Assembly (NCBI RefSeq): GCF_024529975.1
Contig: NZ_AP024897.1
Span: 2,480,001-2,544,000 of the forward strand
Length of the DNA stretch: 64,000 nt
Source: Vibrio quintilis
GTDB taxonomy: Bacteria > Pseudomonadota > Gammaproteobacteria > Enterobacterales > Vibrionaceae
Direction of reading: 5' to 3'
This document shows positions 35,331-46,592 of the stretch, piece after piece; position 1 is the first letter of the stretch, and the number at the start of each line of letters is the position of its first letter. Made by a program: the position numbers and the translations under genes. The notes beneath the pieces are model-generated. The model had not been told where the DNA came from and made no database searches. It saw nothing but the letters and a program-made list of their open reading frames with translations.

Positions 35331-37607
35331 ATGGCAGAGCAATTTGCTACAGCTTGGGAAGGTTTTGCTGCTGGAGACTGGCAAAACGAAGTTAACGTTC
35401 GTGATTTTATTCAAAAAAATTACACTCCATATGAAGGTGATGAATCTTTCCTGGTTTCTGAGGGTACCGAAGCAACACAAAAACTTTGGGCTCAGGTAAT
35501 GGAAGGCATTAAACAGGAAAACTCTACTCACGCTCCTGTTGATTTCGATACTTCCGTTATTTCTACCATTACTTCACACGATGCGGGTTACATCAATAAA
35601 GATTTAGAAACAATCGTAGGTCTTCAAACTGAAGCACCATTGAAACGTGCGATTATTCCTAACGGTGGTATCCGTATGATTGAAGGTTCATGTCATACAT
35701 ATGGCCGTGAGCTGGATCCTCAAGTTAAAAGAACTTATTCTGAATATCGCAAGACACACAACCAGGGTGTTTTCGATGTTTATACACCATCAATTCTGAA
35801 ATGCCGTAAATCTGGTGTTCTGACTGGTCTTCCAGATGCTTACGGCCGTGGTCGTATCATCGGTGACTACCGTCGTATTGCACTTTACGGTATCGATTAT
35901 CTGATGAAAGACAAATTCGCTCAATTCACTTCTCTGCAAGAGAAAATGGAAAATGGCGAAGATTTGCAGGCAACAATTCAGTTACGTGAAGAAGTTGCAG
36001 AACAGCATCGTGCACTGGGCCAAATCAAAGAAATGGCAGCTAAGTATGGCTGTGATATTTCCCGCCCGGCAGAAACTGCACAAGAAGCTATCCAGTGGAC
36101 TTACTTCGGTTACCTGGCAGCGGTTAAATCTCAGAATGGCGCAGCAATGTCTCTGGGTCGTACTTCTACATTCCTGGATATTTTCATCGAGCGCGATATC
36201 GCTGCCGGCAAAATCACTGAAGAACAAGCTCAGGAAATGATCGACCATTTCGTCATGAAATTGCGTATGGTTCGTTTCCTGCGTACACCTGAATATGATG
36301 ATCTGTTCTCTGGCGACCCAATTTGGGCAACAGAATCTGTCGGTGGTATGGGGCTTGACGGACGTACTCTGGTTTCACGTACAAACTTCCGTTTCCTGAA
36401 CAGCTTGTACACAATGGGCCCATCTCCAGAGCCAAACATCACTGTTCTTTGGTCTGAACAACTACCAGCGGGCTTCAAAAAATTCTGTGCGAAAGTCTCA
36501 ATCGATACTTCATCAATTCAATATGAAAACGATGATTTGATGCGTCCTGACTTCGATTCTGATGATTACGCAATTGCATGTTGTGTATCACCAATGGTTG
36601 TTGGTAAGCAAATGCAGTTCTTCGGTGCTCGTGCAAACCTTGCAAAAACCATGCTTTACACTATCAACGGTGGTGTGGATGAAAAATCGAAAATGCAGGT
36701 TGGTCCTGAAATGCCAAAAATCACTTCTGAAGTTCTCGATTATGATGAACTTTGGGAGAAAATGGACCACTTCATGGACTGGCTGGCAAAACAGTATGTC
36801 ACTGCTCTGAATGCGATTCACTTCATGCACGATAAGTACAGCTACGAAGCATCTCTGATGGCTCTGCATGATCTGAACGTAAAACGTACCATGGCATGTG
36901 GTATCGCTGGTCTGTCTGTTGCTGCTGACTCTCTGTCTGCAATCAAATACGCAAAAGTTACACCTGTTCGTGATGAAGATGGCGTTGCTGTTGACTTCAA
37001 GATCGAAGGCGATTATCCGAAATTCGGTAACAACGACTCACGTGTTGATGACATCGCATGTCAGTTAGTTGAAACGTTCATGACAAAAATCCGTTCATTG
37101 AACACATACCGTGATGCAATTCCAACTCAGTCAATCCTGACAATCACTTCAAATGTGGTTTATGGTAAGAAAACTGGTAATACACCTGATGGCCGTCGTG
37201 CTGGCGCTCCATTTGGTCCTGGTGCAAACCCAATGCACGGCCGCGATGAGAAAGGTGCGGTTGCATCTCTGACTTCAGTTGGTAAATTACCATTTGCTCA
37301 CGCAAAAGACGGTATTTCATATACGTTCTCTATCGTACCTAATGCATTAGGTAAAGATATGGATTCACAACGTTCAAACCTTGCTGGCCTGATGGATGGT
37401 TACTTCCACCACGAGTCAAGTGTCGAAGGTGGCCAACACCTGAACGTGAACGTATTGAACCGTGAAACACTGGAAGATGCAGTGAAACACCCAGAGAAAT
37501 ATCCACAGTTAACTATTCGTGTTTCTGGATATGCGGTACGTTTCAATTCTTTGACTGCTGAGCAGCAAGCTGATGTAATTGCGCGTACATTTACTGAATC
37601 TATGTAA
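35331..37607 (+). CDS. pflB: Formate acetyltransferase (pyruvate formate-lyase)
   Basis: This 758-residue glycyl-radical enzyme has the catalytic adjacent cysteines in [10 protein letters not shown] (about 415) and the radical glycine in RVSGYAVRF near the C-terminus. It splits pyruvate with CoA into acetyl-CoA and formate during anaerobic growth. The start is ATG 35331, with AGGTAGG upstream and the family start [12 protein letters not shown]; an in-frame ATG at 35286 is ignored. Its activase pflA lies 2.3 kb downstream beyond a chemoreceptor on the other strand. Codon use looks strongly biased, as for an abundant enzyme. Confidence 0.98.
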   Translation: MAEQFATAWEGFAAGDWQNEVNVRDFIQKNYTPYEGDESFLVSEGTEATQKLWAQVMEGIKQENSTHAPVDFDTSVISTITSHDAGYINKDLETIVGLQTEAPLKRAIIPNGGIRMIEGSCHTYGRELDPQVKRTYSEYRKTHNQGVFDVYTPSILKCRKSGVLTGLPDAYGRGRIIGDYRRIALYGIDYLMKDKFAQFTSLQEKMENGEDLQATIQLREEVAEQHRALGQIKEMAAKYGCDISRPAETAQEAIQWTYFGYLAAVKSQNGAAMSLGRTSTFLDIFIERDIAAGKITEEQAQEMIDHFVMKLRMVRFLRTPEYDDLFSGDPIWATESVGGMGLDGRTLVSRTNFRFLNSLYTMGPSPEPNITVLWSEQLPAGFKKFCAKVSIDTSSIQYENDDLMRPDFDSDDYAIACCVSPMVVGKQMQFFGARANLAKTMLYTINGGVDEKSKMQVGPEMPKITSEVLDYDELWEKMDHFMDWLAKQYVTALNAIHFMHDKYSYEASLMALHDLNVKRTMACGIAGLSVAADSLSAIKYAKVTPVRDEDGVAVDFKIEGDYPKFGNNDSRVDDIACQLVETFMTKIRSLNTYRDAIPTQSILTITSNVVYGKKTGNTPDGRRAGAPFGPGANPMHGRDEKGAVASLTSVGKLPFAHAKDGISYTFSIVPNALGKDMDSQRSNLAGLMDGYFHHESSVEGGQHLNVNVLNRETLEDAVKHPEKYPQLTIRVSGYAVRFNSLTAEQQADVIARTFTESM

Positions 37608-37625
37608 TCAGACATATTCAGTGAG

Positions 37626-37653
37626 AAAAAAGCTCCCATTCGGGAGCTTTTTT
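37626..37653. terminator. Bidirectional terminator between pflB and the chemoreceptor
   Basis: AAAAAAGCTCCC (37626-37637), loop ATTC, GGGAGCTTTTTT (37642-37653). Both strands end in T-runs, serving the two convergent genes. Confidence 0.93.
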
Positions 37654-37677
37654 GTTATGTCTTTCATGCCAAAACAT

Positions 37678-39558
37678 CTATAGCAAAAATTGCTGACAAT
37701 CTCTGGATAGATCCGAAGAACGTTGCTCCACCTGTCTGCTTGTATTTCTTAGTATCTCATTATCTTCTTCCAGGTTTTTCATTGAGTCAGATATCTGAGC
37801 CATATTATTTGCCATTGACTGGCTGGTGGTCGCCAGCTCTTTCATTGATAAGAAAATATTCTCGGTTTGACTGGCCGCTTCAGTCGCTTTGTCCGTTATA
37901 TGAGACAGAGCCAGCCTTGCTTCATTCCCTTTTTCCTGCCCCGATTGGATTGAATGTTCCGACTGACCAATAAACTGAATCACTTCAGTGCTTTCGCGTT
38001 TCATCGTCTCAATTGTTTCTGATATATCCGATACCGCATCCACGGTTCTGACCGCCAGGCTTCTGACTTCATCAGCAACAACAGCAAACCCTCTTCCCTG
38101 CTCTCCTGCCCGGGCAGCTTCTATGGCGGCATTTAGTGCTAATAAATTGGTTTGTTCAGCAATAGAGTTAATGATATCCATCACTGAATCAACTTTATCA
38201 GAAGCTTGCTCAAGCTGTTTTATATGAGCGGCTGCAGACATCAGGATTTGATTGACTTCTTCAAGTGAATGAATGGCACTCTCAATGACCTGACTTCCTT
38301 CCCGTGCTGCAGTTGTAGAGTCCTGACTTACCTGAGCTACAAATGATAAAGACTGGCTGACTTCCTGAGTTGTCACACTAACCTGTTCTGTTGCTGAAGC
38401 CAGAAGTTCTGTTTGATTCACAATATCAAGTTGGGAATCCACCAAACGATCAAGGCTTTGATTCAAATCAGCAGCATCACCTGATAAATGTTGACTGCTT
38501 TTTTTGACTTTTTTAACCAACAGGCCCAAATTGCTACAGCTATCATTGATTGCAACCCCTAACTGATTAAATTCATCCTTCGCGTTATTTGAAATATCAA
38601 TCCGTTGCGACAGATCACCCTTCGAAAGGTTTTCCAGTACATTTTTAATCTGAGCCAATGCCCGGGAAAAAGAAATATTGTGTGTCAGAAAAATAGTGAT
38701 CGTAATTATCGCTAAAGCAGCACAGGCGATCAGAACAGACCACATCGTCTGAGAGGCTTCAGCCTGCGCTTCCGTTTGATACTGGCGACTGACTGACATC
38801 ATTTTTTGTGAGACGTCATGAATGACTTTCTGAGCAACTTTCTCAGATTCAGATAGTTTTGATTCTGTATCCTGAAGCTGTTGCGAAAGCTCACTGATGC
38901 GGATAAAAACCCGCTTATATTGTTCAATTTCCTGTTTATAGCTCCCATATGTCGCATAAGACTTTGATGTATTGACAAACATCGCCATCGCACGATTAAA
39001 AAGCTTCATATGTTGCTCATTAGGCTCAAGCAAATAATTCTGCTGCGCTTTAATTAAAGCCCGGAAATCAGAACGAATTGTAACCATACCTGTTTCTTCG
39101 ATCTTACCCTCAATCTTTTTAGCCAGTTCAGACAGGACGGCTAATTGTCCTTCATTCACACTAAAACCCAGCTCAGATTTGATTCTGAGCCATGGCTTCA
39201 TGCTCTTTTCAAACTGAATAATGGCATGACGAATCTGTTCACTTTCACTTTGCAGGAATATTGTCTGAAGAAATTGAGCATCCAGAGCTACATCTTTAAC
39301 CAATGCTTCTAATTCCTTTGAAACACGAGTGACATCTTTCGCTAAAACCTCACTTCTTTCAGCCGCAAGAGACAGCAACTTTGTATGCGTTGAAAAAAGC
39401 GTCACTTCCCCATGGGCAACCTCTCCACTTTTTTCATAATAGACTGCCATACTTGATAACTTTTGAGCAGTAAACAGCCCCATTAACAAAAAGCCACAAC
39501 ATAAAATCACAATAAAAACGGTATTCTTTTGTTTCTGTGATAACTTCAGTACATCCAT
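37678..39558 (-). CDS. Methyl-accepting chemotaxis protein
   Basis: This 626-residue chemoreceptor has TM1 (about 13-31), a long helical periplasmic domain of about 235 residues, TM2 (about 270-292), a HAMP domain, and a signalling domain with the hairpin tip [35 protein letters not shown]. The ligand domain looks like an all-helical bundle; ligand unknown. It ends without a CheR-binding pentapeptide. The gene lies between pflB and pflA on the opposite strand, a layout I recall from other vibrios, hinting at energy or redox taxis. Confidence 0.95.
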   Translation of the reverse strand: MDVLKLSQKQKNTVFIVILCCGFLLMGLFTAQKLSSMAVYYEKSGEVAHGEVTLFSTHTKLLSLAAERSEVLAKDVTRVSKELEALVKDVALDAQFLQTIFLQSESEQIRHAIIQFEKSMKPWLRIKSELGFSVNEGQLAVLSELAKKIEGKIEETGMVTIRSDFRALIKAQQNYLLEPNEQHMKLFNRAMAMFVNTSKSYATYGSYKQEIEQYKRVFIRISELSQQLQDTESKLSESEKVAQKVIHDVSQKMMSVSRQYQTEAQAEASQTMWSVLIACAALAIITITIFLTHNISFSRALAQIKNVLENLSKGDLSQRIDISNNAKDEFNQLGVAINDSCSNLGLLVKKVKKSSQHLSGDAADLNQSLDRLVDSQLDIVNQTELLASATEQVSVTTQEVSQSLSFVAQVSQDSTTAAREGSQVIESAIHSLEEVNQILMSAAAHIKQLEQASDKVDSVMDIINSIAEQTNLLALNAAIEAARAGEQGRGFAVVADEVRSLAVRTVDAVSDISETIETMKRESTEVIQFIGQSEHSIQSGQEKGNEARLALSHITDKATEAASQTENIFLSMKELATTSQSMANNMAQISDSMKNLEEDNEILRNTSRQVEQRSSDLSRDCQQFLL

Positions 39559-39923
39559 GACAAGTTATTCCCTTCTATCACCCTAAACCACAGCACATCA
39601 TTTGGTGTTTGAACACCATAACAACAAGATACATTTTTCCAACAAAGATCACAAAAATATTTACATACTAACATTCATTTATTCAACATTCCTGCTTTCA
39701 ACCTGATTTATACCCAAGCAGCCCGAAGATGCATGATTCAGCTTAACCCGGATTTCTTTAGCATCAACGGTTAAGCATTACCCTCCCTGCACATACATTG
39801 ATCACTTGACTAAGCCTGAAGCAAAATACTTTTACGGATGTTCAGTCACCTGGCCGGACAACCCTATGTAATCGCATTAAAATGTAATAAAATAACGGGT
39901 AATTCAGCTAAAGAGATTTCAAT
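39559..39923. other. Divergent region between chemoreceptor and pflA
   Basis: These 365 bp hold a half copy of the dispersed palindrome (39709-39733) and no gene. Promoters for the two divergent genes are expected; none was clear enough to mark. Confidence 0.5.
39709..39733. repeat. Half copy of the TATACCCAA palindrome
   Basis: TATACCCAAGCAGCCCGAAGATGCA matches the left arm and loop of the palindrome at 34861-34900 with three changes. The right arm is missing or diverged. Confidence 0.65.
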
Positions 39924-40664
39924 ATGTCAACTACTGGTCGTATCCATTCTTTTGAATCATGTGGCACTGTCGATGGCCCGGGTATTCGTTTTATTGTATT
40001 TATGCAGGGATGCCTGATGCGTTGCATGTATTGCCATAACAGAGATACATGGGATACACATTCAGGAAAAACAGTAACAGTTGAAGAGATCATCAAAGAA
40101 GTAAAAACATACAGACACTTTATGAATGCTTCTGGCGGTGGTGTGACTTGTTCCGGTGGCGAAGCCATGCTTCAACCTGAATTTGTTCGCGATTTTTTCA
40201 CCGCAGCAAAAGACGAAGGCATACATACTTGTCTGGATACAAATGGATATATCCGCAAATACACTCCAATTATTGATGAAGTGCTTGATGTCACTGACTT
40301 AGTCATGCTTGATATCAAACACATGAAGGATGAGGTTCATCAAAAATTTATCGGTGTGTCAAATAAGCGCACCCTCGAATTTGCCCGTTATCTTCATACA
40401 AAAGGACAAACAACCTGGATAAGATATGTGGTTGTACCCGGGTATACAGATGACGAAGAATCAGCTCATATGTTGGGGCAATTTATACAGGATATGGAAA
40501 ATATCGAAAAAATTGAGCTGCTGCCTTACCATAAGTTAGGTGCTCATAAGTGGGAAGCCATGGGAGAGACTTATCCCTTAGATGGCGTTGAGCCACCTTC
40601 AACAGAAACGATGGATAAAATAGTGTCTGTACTTAGCCAGTACCATTCACTTGTCAAATACTAG
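39924..40664 (+). CDS. pflA: Pyruvate formate-lyase 1-activating enzyme
   Basis: This 246-residue radical SAM enzyme has the CX3CX2C cluster motif in [15 protein letters not shown] (about 28-42) and the SAM-binding [13 protein letters not shown]. It installs the glycyl radical on PflB under anoxia. It is separated from pflB by a chemoreceptor on the other strand and so needs its own promoter, unlike the adjacent pflBA pair of E. coli. Confidence 0.97.
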   Translation: MSTTGRIHSFESCGTVDGPGIRFIVFMQGCLMRCMYCHNRDTWDTHSGKTVTVEEIIKEVKTYRHFMNASGGGVTCSGGEAMLQPEFVRDFFTAAKDEGIHTCLDTNGYIRKYTPIIDEVLDVTDLVMLDIKHMKDEVHQKFIGVSNKRTLEFARYLHTKGQTTWIRYVVVPGYTDDEESAHMLGQFIQDMENIEKIELLPYHKLGAHKWEAMGETYPLDGVEPPSTETMDKIVSVLSQYHSLVKY

Positions 40665-40891
40665 GGTCTCTTACCTTTGCAAGTTCTGACGTCAGGAAAT
40701 TATCCAACCTCCTGAACCTCTTCTGTATAACACTCTGAAACCTCCGGTTTGAGAGCGTTTTTTATTTTAGATCAAGATAAAGTTATCCAAATGATAAATG
40801 AATTAAATCTGTGTTGAGATCATGTTTCAGGCACGAAAAAAACGTTATTCTCAATCAAAATTAATCTTCAAATAAAGAGTAGGATTTTGTT

Positions 40892-41392
40892 ATGGAAATG
40901 ACTAACGCTCAACGCCTCATCTTATCAAATCAGTATCGTCTGATGACTCAGTTAGATCCTGCAAATGCTGAAAAATATAAGAGATTTCAGACGATAGTGG
41001 AAAGAGGCTACGCCCTGCACATGCGTGAGCTAAACAAAGAGTTTGGTTGTATGTCTGAAGATGCATGCCGCGAAATAATCGATATTATGGAAATGTATCA
41101 TGCCATGCAGGAATCATATAAAATTCTGTCAGAACAGGATCAAAGCGAAATCGATCAGCGCCGTTTACAGTTTTTAGGATTCGATTTGTCTACAGAACCA
41201 CAATTGGTTCACTATGTACGTTTCCTTGTTGACTCTGAAGGTCTCTATACCCAATTTGATAAAGGTGATCACCACTTCAACAGTCAGGTCACAATGCTCG
41301 ATAAATACCGCAGGATGCTGGCTGCCTGGAAAAGCTGCCCCCGTCAATATCACCTTTCACCTGCTGAATTTCTGAAGATTTTAAGCGCATAA
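40892..41392 (+). CDS. yfbU: YfbU family (UPF0304) protein
   Basis: This 166-residue protein matches E. coli YfbU almost throughout: [45 protein letters not shown] and the end [16 protein letters not shown]. It is all-helical and cytosolic. The function is not established. It is a single gene with a strong terminator 14 bp after its stop. Confidence 0.93.
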   Translation: MEMTNAQRLILSNQYRLMTQLDPANAEKYKRFQTIVERGYALHMRELNKEFGCMSEDACREIIDIMEMYHAMQESYKILSEQDQSEIDQRRLQFLGFDLSTEPQLVHYVRFLVDSEGLYTQFDKGDHHFNSQVTMLDKYRRMLAAWKSCPRQYHLSPAEFLKILSA

Positions 41393-41405
41393 AAATCACA
41401 CTCAT

Positions 41406-41431
41406 ATGGGAGGTTAGTTCCTCCCATTTTT
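41406..41431 (+). terminator. Terminator of yfbU
   Basis: ATGGGAGG (41406-41413) pairs with CCTCCCAT (41420-41427), followed by a T-run. Confidence 0.88.
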
Positions 41432-41641
41432 CACCTCCCTGTAAACAACTATTATTTATAGAAAAATAACGAACGATTTACCAGATTAATAATACGTTGA
41501 CAAAGTTAATTATCCCCCACCATTTTTTTATTTAAGCACATATTTTTTAAGCGAAATTGCTAATTAGCGACTAGTCTTAAAGAGTGTGCGATATGCGTTG
41601 ATGCGATTCTGTGTCATCAGGACATTCAGGGAGAATTAACT

Positions 41642-43576
41642 ATGAGTATATTTGACCATTTCCAAGCCCGATATGAAGCCTCAAAAGAAGAAGAGCTATC
41701 ACTGCAAGAATTTTTGATGCTGTGTAAGGAAGATAAAAGTGCTTATGCCAATGCAGCTGAACGTTTGTTGATGTCAATCGGAGAACCAGAGTTAATCGAT
41801 ACGTCAAAAGATCCTCGTCTGAGTCGTATATTCTCAAACCGGGTCATTGCCAGATATGAGACCTTCAAAGACTTTTACGGGATGGAAGACTCTATAGAGC
41901 AAATCGTGTCTTATCTGAAACATGCCGCTCAGGGACTCGAAGAAAGAAAGCAAATTCTGTATTTACTGGGTCCTGTCGGTGGGGGTAAATCATCTCTCGC
42001 AGAAAAATTAAAAGCGCTCATGCAGCAGTTGCCAATCTATATCTTAACCGCGAATGGTGAGCGAAGCCCGGTCAATGATCACCCATTTTGCCTCTTTGAT
42101 GTCGGTGAAGACGGCGATCTGTTAAAAAATGAATATGGTATCGATCAACGGTACCTCCGCACAATCATGTCACCGTGGGCTGCCAAACGACTCCATGAGT
42201 TTGGTGGTGATATTACCAGGTTTAAGGTTATCAAGCTCCGTCCTTCAGTGTTGGATCAAGTCGCTGTCGCGAAAACCGAACCCGGAGACGAAAATAATCA
42301 GGATATCTCTTCTCTGGTTGGTAAAGTTGATATCCGGAAGCTGGAACACTACTCACAAGATGATCCGGATGCATACAGTTATTCCGGGGCTTTATGCCGG
42401 GCCAACCAGGGCCTGATGGAATTTGTTGAGATGTTTAAAGCCCCCATTAAAGTCTTACACCCTTTGCTTACCGCGACTCAGGAAGGAAACTATAACGGTA
42501 CAGAAGGTTTGTCCGCGCTGCCTTTCGAAGGTATGATACTTGCGCACTCAAATGAATCTGAATGGCAGGCTTTCAGAAATAATAAAAATAATGAAGCCTT
42601 CCTGGATCGGGTTTATATCGTTAAAGTTCCGTACTGCCTCCGGGTTTCAGAAGAAGTTAAAATCTATCAGAAACTTCTGGATCACAGTGAATTAGCACTG
42701 GCACCCTGCTCTCCAAGTACGCTGGAAACTCTGGCACAATTCAGCGTATTATCCCGTTTAAAAGTCCCTGAAAACTCATCGGTATTCTCCAAAATGAGAG
42801 TCTATGATGGTGAAACGCTGAAAGACACAGATCCTAAAGCAAAAAGCTATCAGGAATACCGGGATTATTCCGGTGTTGATGAAGGTATGTCAGGTCTGTC
42901 GACCCGGTTTGCATTTAAAATACTATCACGGGTATTCAATTTCGATCAGACTGAAGTTGCAGCCAACCCTGTTCACCTGTTTTATGTCATTGAACAGCAA
43001 ATCGAAAGAGAGCAATTCCCTCAGGATACCGCTGAACGTTATCTGGAATATTTGAAAGGTTATCTTGTTCCCAGGTATGTCGAATTCATAGGAAAAGAAA
43101 TACAAACAGCTTACCTTGAATCTTATTCAGAATATGGTCAAAACATTTTCGATCGTTATGTCACATATGCTGACTTCTGGATTCAGGATCAGGAGTACCG
43201 GGATCCTGAAACCGGGCAGTTATTTGATCGCTCTGCCCTGAATAGTGAACTGGAAAAAATAGAAAAAACTGCCGGTATCAGCAATCCAAAAGATTTCCGG
43301 AATGAAATTGTTAACTTTGTCCTCAGAGCACGGGCAAACAACAGTGGACGAAATCCGGTCTGGACCAGCTATGAAAAACTCCGGACTGTGATTGAGAAAA
43401 AAATGTTCTCAAATACAGAAGAGTTACTTCCGGTTATCTCATTCAATGCAAAAACATCTTCCGAAGAGCAGAAGAAACATGATGACTTCGTAGCAAGGAT
43501 GATGGAGAAAGGATATACAGAAAAACAAGTCAGGCTGTTGTCTGAATGGTATTTACGTGTTCGTAAGTCTTCATAA
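41642..43576 (+). CDS. yeaG: PrkA-family serine protein kinase YeaG
   Basis: This 644-residue protein has an N-terminal AAA+ PrkA domain with the P-loop LGPVGGGKSSL (about 109-119) and a C-terminal kinase-like PrkA domain. It matches YeaG in length. In enterics YeaG works with YeaH in nutrient-stress and nitrogen-starvation responses and is RpoS-dependent; recent work also suggests protease activity for PrkA proteins. It is the first gene of yeaG-yeaH-ycgB. The start has a GGGAGAA ribosome site. Confidence 0.96.
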   Translation: MSIFDHFQARYEASKEEELSLQEFLMLCKEDKSAYANAAERLLMSIGEPELIDTSKDPRLSRIFSNRVIARYETFKDFYGMEDSIEQIVSYLKHAAQGLEERKQILYLLGPVGGGKSSLAEKLKALMQQLPIYILTANGERSPVNDHPFCLFDVGEDGDLLKNEYGIDQRYLRTIMSPWAAKRLHEFGGDITRFKVIKLRPSVLDQVAVAKTEPGDENNQDISSLVGKVDIRKLEHYSQDDPDAYSYSGALCRANQGLMEFVEMFKAPIKVLHPLLTATQEGNYNGTEGLSALPFEGMILAHSNESEWQAFRNNKNNEAFLDRVYIVKVPYCLRVSEEVKIYQKLLDHSELALAPCSPSTLETLAQFSVLSRLKVPENSSVFSKMRVYDGETLKDTDPKAKSYQEYRDYSGVDEGMSGLSTRFAFKILSRVFNFDQTEVAANPVHLFYVIEQQIEREQFPQDTAERYLEYLKGYLVPRYVEFIGKEIQTAYLESYSEYGQNIFDRYVTYADFWIQDQEYRDPETGQLFDRSALNSELEKIEKTAGISNPKDFRNEIVNFVLRARANNSGRNPVWTSYEKLRTVIEKKMFSNTEELLPVISFNAKTSSEEQKKHDDFVARMMEKGYTEKQVRLLSEWYLRVRKSS

Positions 43577-43724
43577 ATAATCTGCACCACCACAACCGGT
43601 GCTTTATGGAAGACAGACAAGGGAGGGATGGAATATATCATCCCCCCTTCTGACTTCCGTTCCGGGAATAGCCACGGCAAATTGAATTTATCCGCCGGGT
43701 GAAACAAAAGGAAAGGGGATATGT

Positions 43725-44996
43725 ATGGCGCAATTTATTGACAGAAGATTAAACGGCAAGAATAAAAGTGCTGTCAACCGTCAGCGCTTCTTACGTCGGC
43801 ATAAACAACAAATTAAAGAATCAATCGCAGATGCCGTCAATCGTCGCTCCATAACGAACACAGAATCCGGGGAAGATATATCTATCCCCGGCAGAGATAT
43901 TAAAGAACCTGTTTTTCATCAGGGAAAAGGTGGTTTGAAAGAACGGGTTCATCCCGGAAATGATCAGTTCATCACCGGAGACAAAATTGACCGCCCTCAG
44001 GGTGGTGGTTCGGGTGGTGGAGCTGGTCAGGGTGATGCAAGTGCTGATGGCGAAGGCAGTGATGACTTTGTTTTTCAGATCTCTAAAGACGAATATCTTG
44101 ATATTTTATTTGACGATCTGGCATTACCTAATTTAAAAAAACGGCAAATCAACAAAATTACTGAATGGAAAACGCACAGAGCTGGCTATCAAACCGCAGG
44201 AGTGCCCGCAAATATTTCTGTCGTCCGCTCTTTGCAGCAATCACTAGCCCGCCGGATGGCAATGACAGCAGGGAAAAAACGTTTACTCAATGAACTTGAA
44301 GAAGAACTGCAGAGAATTCAGCTGAAAGAACCGGCTCAACCACTTGAAGAAAACCGTCTGGAACATGAAATTTATGAGCTGAGAAAGAAAATTCAGAACG
44401 TTCCTTTTATTGATACATTTGACTTACGCTACAAAAACTACGAAAAGCGCCCTATCCCATCAAGTCAGGCCGTCATGTTTTGTTTGATGGATGTCTCCGG
44501 CTCAATGGATCAGGCCACCAAAGATATCGCCAAACGTTTTTACGTTCTGCTGTATCTGTTCCTGACACGCACTTACAAAAATGTTGAAGTCATTTTTATC
44601 CGCCACCATACACAGGCGAAAGAAGTTGATGAGCATGAGTTTTTCTACTCTCAGGAAACCGGGGGAACGATTGTGTCCAGTGCACTTAAGCTGATGCATG
44701 AAATTGTAGAAAAAAGGTACCCGATTAATCAGTGGAATATCTATGCGGCTCAGGCTTCAGATGGCGATAACTGGGCTGACGATTCGCCTAAATGCCACTC
44801 AATACTATCTCAAAATTTATTACCCTATTGTCAATATTATGCCTATATAGAAATTACACGTCGTTCCCATCAGACACTATGGCATGAATATGAAAAACTT
44901 CTGCCTGAGAGTGAGAACTTTGCCATGAAAAATATTCAGTCAGTTGATGATATTTTCCCTGTATTCAGAGAATTATTTCACAAAGAGACAGCTTAG
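43725..44996 (+). CDS. yeaH: DUF444 (YeaH) protein with von Willebrand A fold
   Basis: This 423-residue protein has a basic N-terminus, a Gly-rich linker ([12 protein letters not shown], about 93-104) and a VWA-like domain with MIDAS-type [14 protein letters not shown] and later GGTIVSSAL. It matches the DUF444/YeaH family, the constant partner of YeaG. Molecular role unknown; it may be a kinase substrate or adaptor. It lies 13 bp before ycgB. Confidence 0.95.
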   Translation: MAQFIDRRLNGKNKSAVNRQRFLRRHKQQIKESIADAVNRRSITNTESGEDISIPGRDIKEPVFHQGKGGLKERVHPGNDQFITGDKIDRPQGGGSGGGAGQGDASADGEGSDDFVFQISKDEYLDILFDDLALPNLKKRQINKITEWKTHRAGYQTAGVPANISVVRSLQQSLARRMAMTAGKKRLLNELEEELQRIQLKEPAQPLEENRLEHEIYELRKKIQNVPFIDTFDLRYKNYEKRPIPSSQAVMFCLMDVSGSMDQATKDIAKRFYVLLYLFLTRTYKNVEVIFIRHHTQAKEVDEHEFFYSQETGGTIVSSALKLMHEIVEKRYPINQWNIYAAQASDGDNWADDSPKCHSILSQNLLPYCQYYAYIEITRRSHQTLWHEYEKLLPESENFAMKNIQSVDDIFPVFRELFHKETA

Positions 44997-45009
44997 GGAG
45001 GAATCCTGA

Positions 45010-46542
45010 ATGACAACAGAGATGAAATCAGGTTCAAAAAAACGAGATAAATTACTACCTGACGGCCCTGACTGGACATTTGATCTGCTTGAATGCTATC
45101 ACACTGAAATTAAAAGGGTCGCAGAACATTATCGTTTAGATACTTATCCTAATCAGATTGAAATTATTACATCTGAACAAATGATGGATGCTTATTCGAG
45201 CATCGGTATGCCAATTAACTACAATCACTGGTCATTTGGTAAAAAGTTCATACAAACAGAACAAGGTTATAAACACGGACAAATGGGGTTGGCTTATGAA
45301 ATTGTCATTAATTCTGACCCCTGTATTGCCTATCTGATGGAAGAAAACACTATCACGATGCAGGCGTTAGTAATGGCTCATGCGTGCTACGGACATAACT
45401 CTTTTTTTAAGGGCAATTATCTGTTTCAAACATGGACAGATGCCAGCTCGATTATTGATTACCTGCTGTTCGCCAAGAAATACATCACCTCTTGTGAAGA
45501 AAAGTACGGTGTTACAGAAGTCGAGGAAATTCTGGATTCATGCCATGCCTTAATGAATTTCGGCGTCGACAGATATAAACGACCGGAAAAAATTTCTATT
45601 ACTGAAGAAAAAGCCCGACAGGAACAAAGGGAAGCTTACCTCCAGTCACAGGTCAATGAGTTATGGAGAACACTCCCGAAATCTGAAGAAAAAGAAGACA
45701 TAATCAAAGAAAATTTCCCAAGTGAACCTCAGGAAAATATTCTCTATTTTATAGAGAAACATGCGCCACTACTGGAACCATGGCAACGAGAAATAGTCCG
45801 GATTGTTCGTAAAATCAGTCAATATTTCTACCCGCAAAAACAGACTCAGGTCATGAATGAAGGATGGGCAACATTCTGGCATTATACCATCCTGAACCAT
45901 CTTTATGATGAAGGCACGGTTTCAGAAAGGTTCATCCTTGAGTTTCTTCACAGCCACACTAGTGTTGTCGCTCAACCGCCTTATAATAGTCCGTATTATA
46001 GTGGTATCAACCCTTATGCGCTTGGATTTGCGATGTTCCGCGACATACAACGGATTTGCCAAAACCCGACGGATGAAGATCGCCAGTGGTTTCCTGAACT
46101 GGCAGGCAGCGACTGGCTCGATGCTGTCCATTTCGCCATGCAAAACTTTAAAGACGAAAGCTTCATCAGTCAGTATTTGTCGCCCAAAATCATCCGGGAC
46201 TTCAAGCTATTTTCGATCACTGATGATGACCGCAAGAATTTCATTGAAGTGAGCGCAATCCATGATGAATTGGGCTACAAACAGATCAGAGAAAAGCTTG
46301 CTTCCCAGTACAATTTGAGCAATATCGAGCCTAACCTTCAAATCTTTAATGTCGATGTCCGGGGAGATCGCTCGCTAACACTTCAGTATGCACCTCATGA
46401 CCGTATCCCTCTTGACCCCAGCTTTGAGGAAGTACTTAAGCACCTTCACAGACTGTGGGGATTCGATGTGATACTGGAAGAACTGAAAGATTCCGGCAGA
46501 AGAGAACGACTTGCCATATGCCCGGATAAGCATGAGACCTGA
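45010..46542 (+). CDS. ycgB: SpoVR-family protein YcgB
   Basis: This 510-residue protein carries SpoVR motifs HACYGHNSFFKGNYLF, NEGWATFWHYTILNHLYDEG and NPYALGFAMFRDI, with many conserved His/Glu residues suggesting metal binding. SpoVR is needed for the spore cortex in Bacillus but is widespread in non-sporulating bacteria, linked with PrkA. It forms one operon with yeaG and yeaH and ends at a strong bidirectional terminator. Function unknown. Confidence 0.95.
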   Translation: MTTEMKSGSKKRDKLLPDGPDWTFDLLECYHTEIKRVAEHYRLDTYPNQIEIITSEQMMDAYSSIGMPINYNHWSFGKKFIQTEQGYKHGQMGLAYEIVINSDPCIAYLMEENTITMQALVMAHACYGHNSFFKGNYLFQTWTDASSIIDYLLFAKKYITSCEEKYGVTEVEEILDSCHALMNFGVDRYKRPEKISITEEKARQEQREAYLQSQVNELWRTLPKSEEKEDIIKENFPSEPQENILYFIEKHAPLLEPWQREIVRIVRKISQYFYPQKQTQVMNEGWATFWHYTILNHLYDEGTVSERFILEFLHSHTSVVAQPPYNSPYYSGINPYALGFAMFRDIQRICQNPTDEDRQWFPELAGSDWLDAVHFAMQNFKDESFISQYLSPKIIRDFKLFSITDDDRKNFIEVSAIHDELGYKQIREKLASQYNLSNIEPNLQIFNVDVRGDRSLTLQYAPHDRIPLDPSFEEVLKHLHRLWGFDVILEELKDSGRRERLAICPDKHET

Positions 46543-46558
46543 GCAGGTGCTTTCCATT

Positions 46559-46592
46559 AAAACAAAACAGACCTTACGGTCTGTTTTGTTTT
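46559..46592. terminator. Bidirectional terminator whose loop holds the kdsB stop
   Basis: AAAACAAAACAGACC (46559-46573), loop TTAC, GGTCTGTTTTGTTTT (46578-46592): a perfect 15-bp stem with T-rich ends on both strands. The kdsB TAA (46576-46574) lies in the loop, so the upstream arm encodes the last residues of KdsB. Confidence 0.9.
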
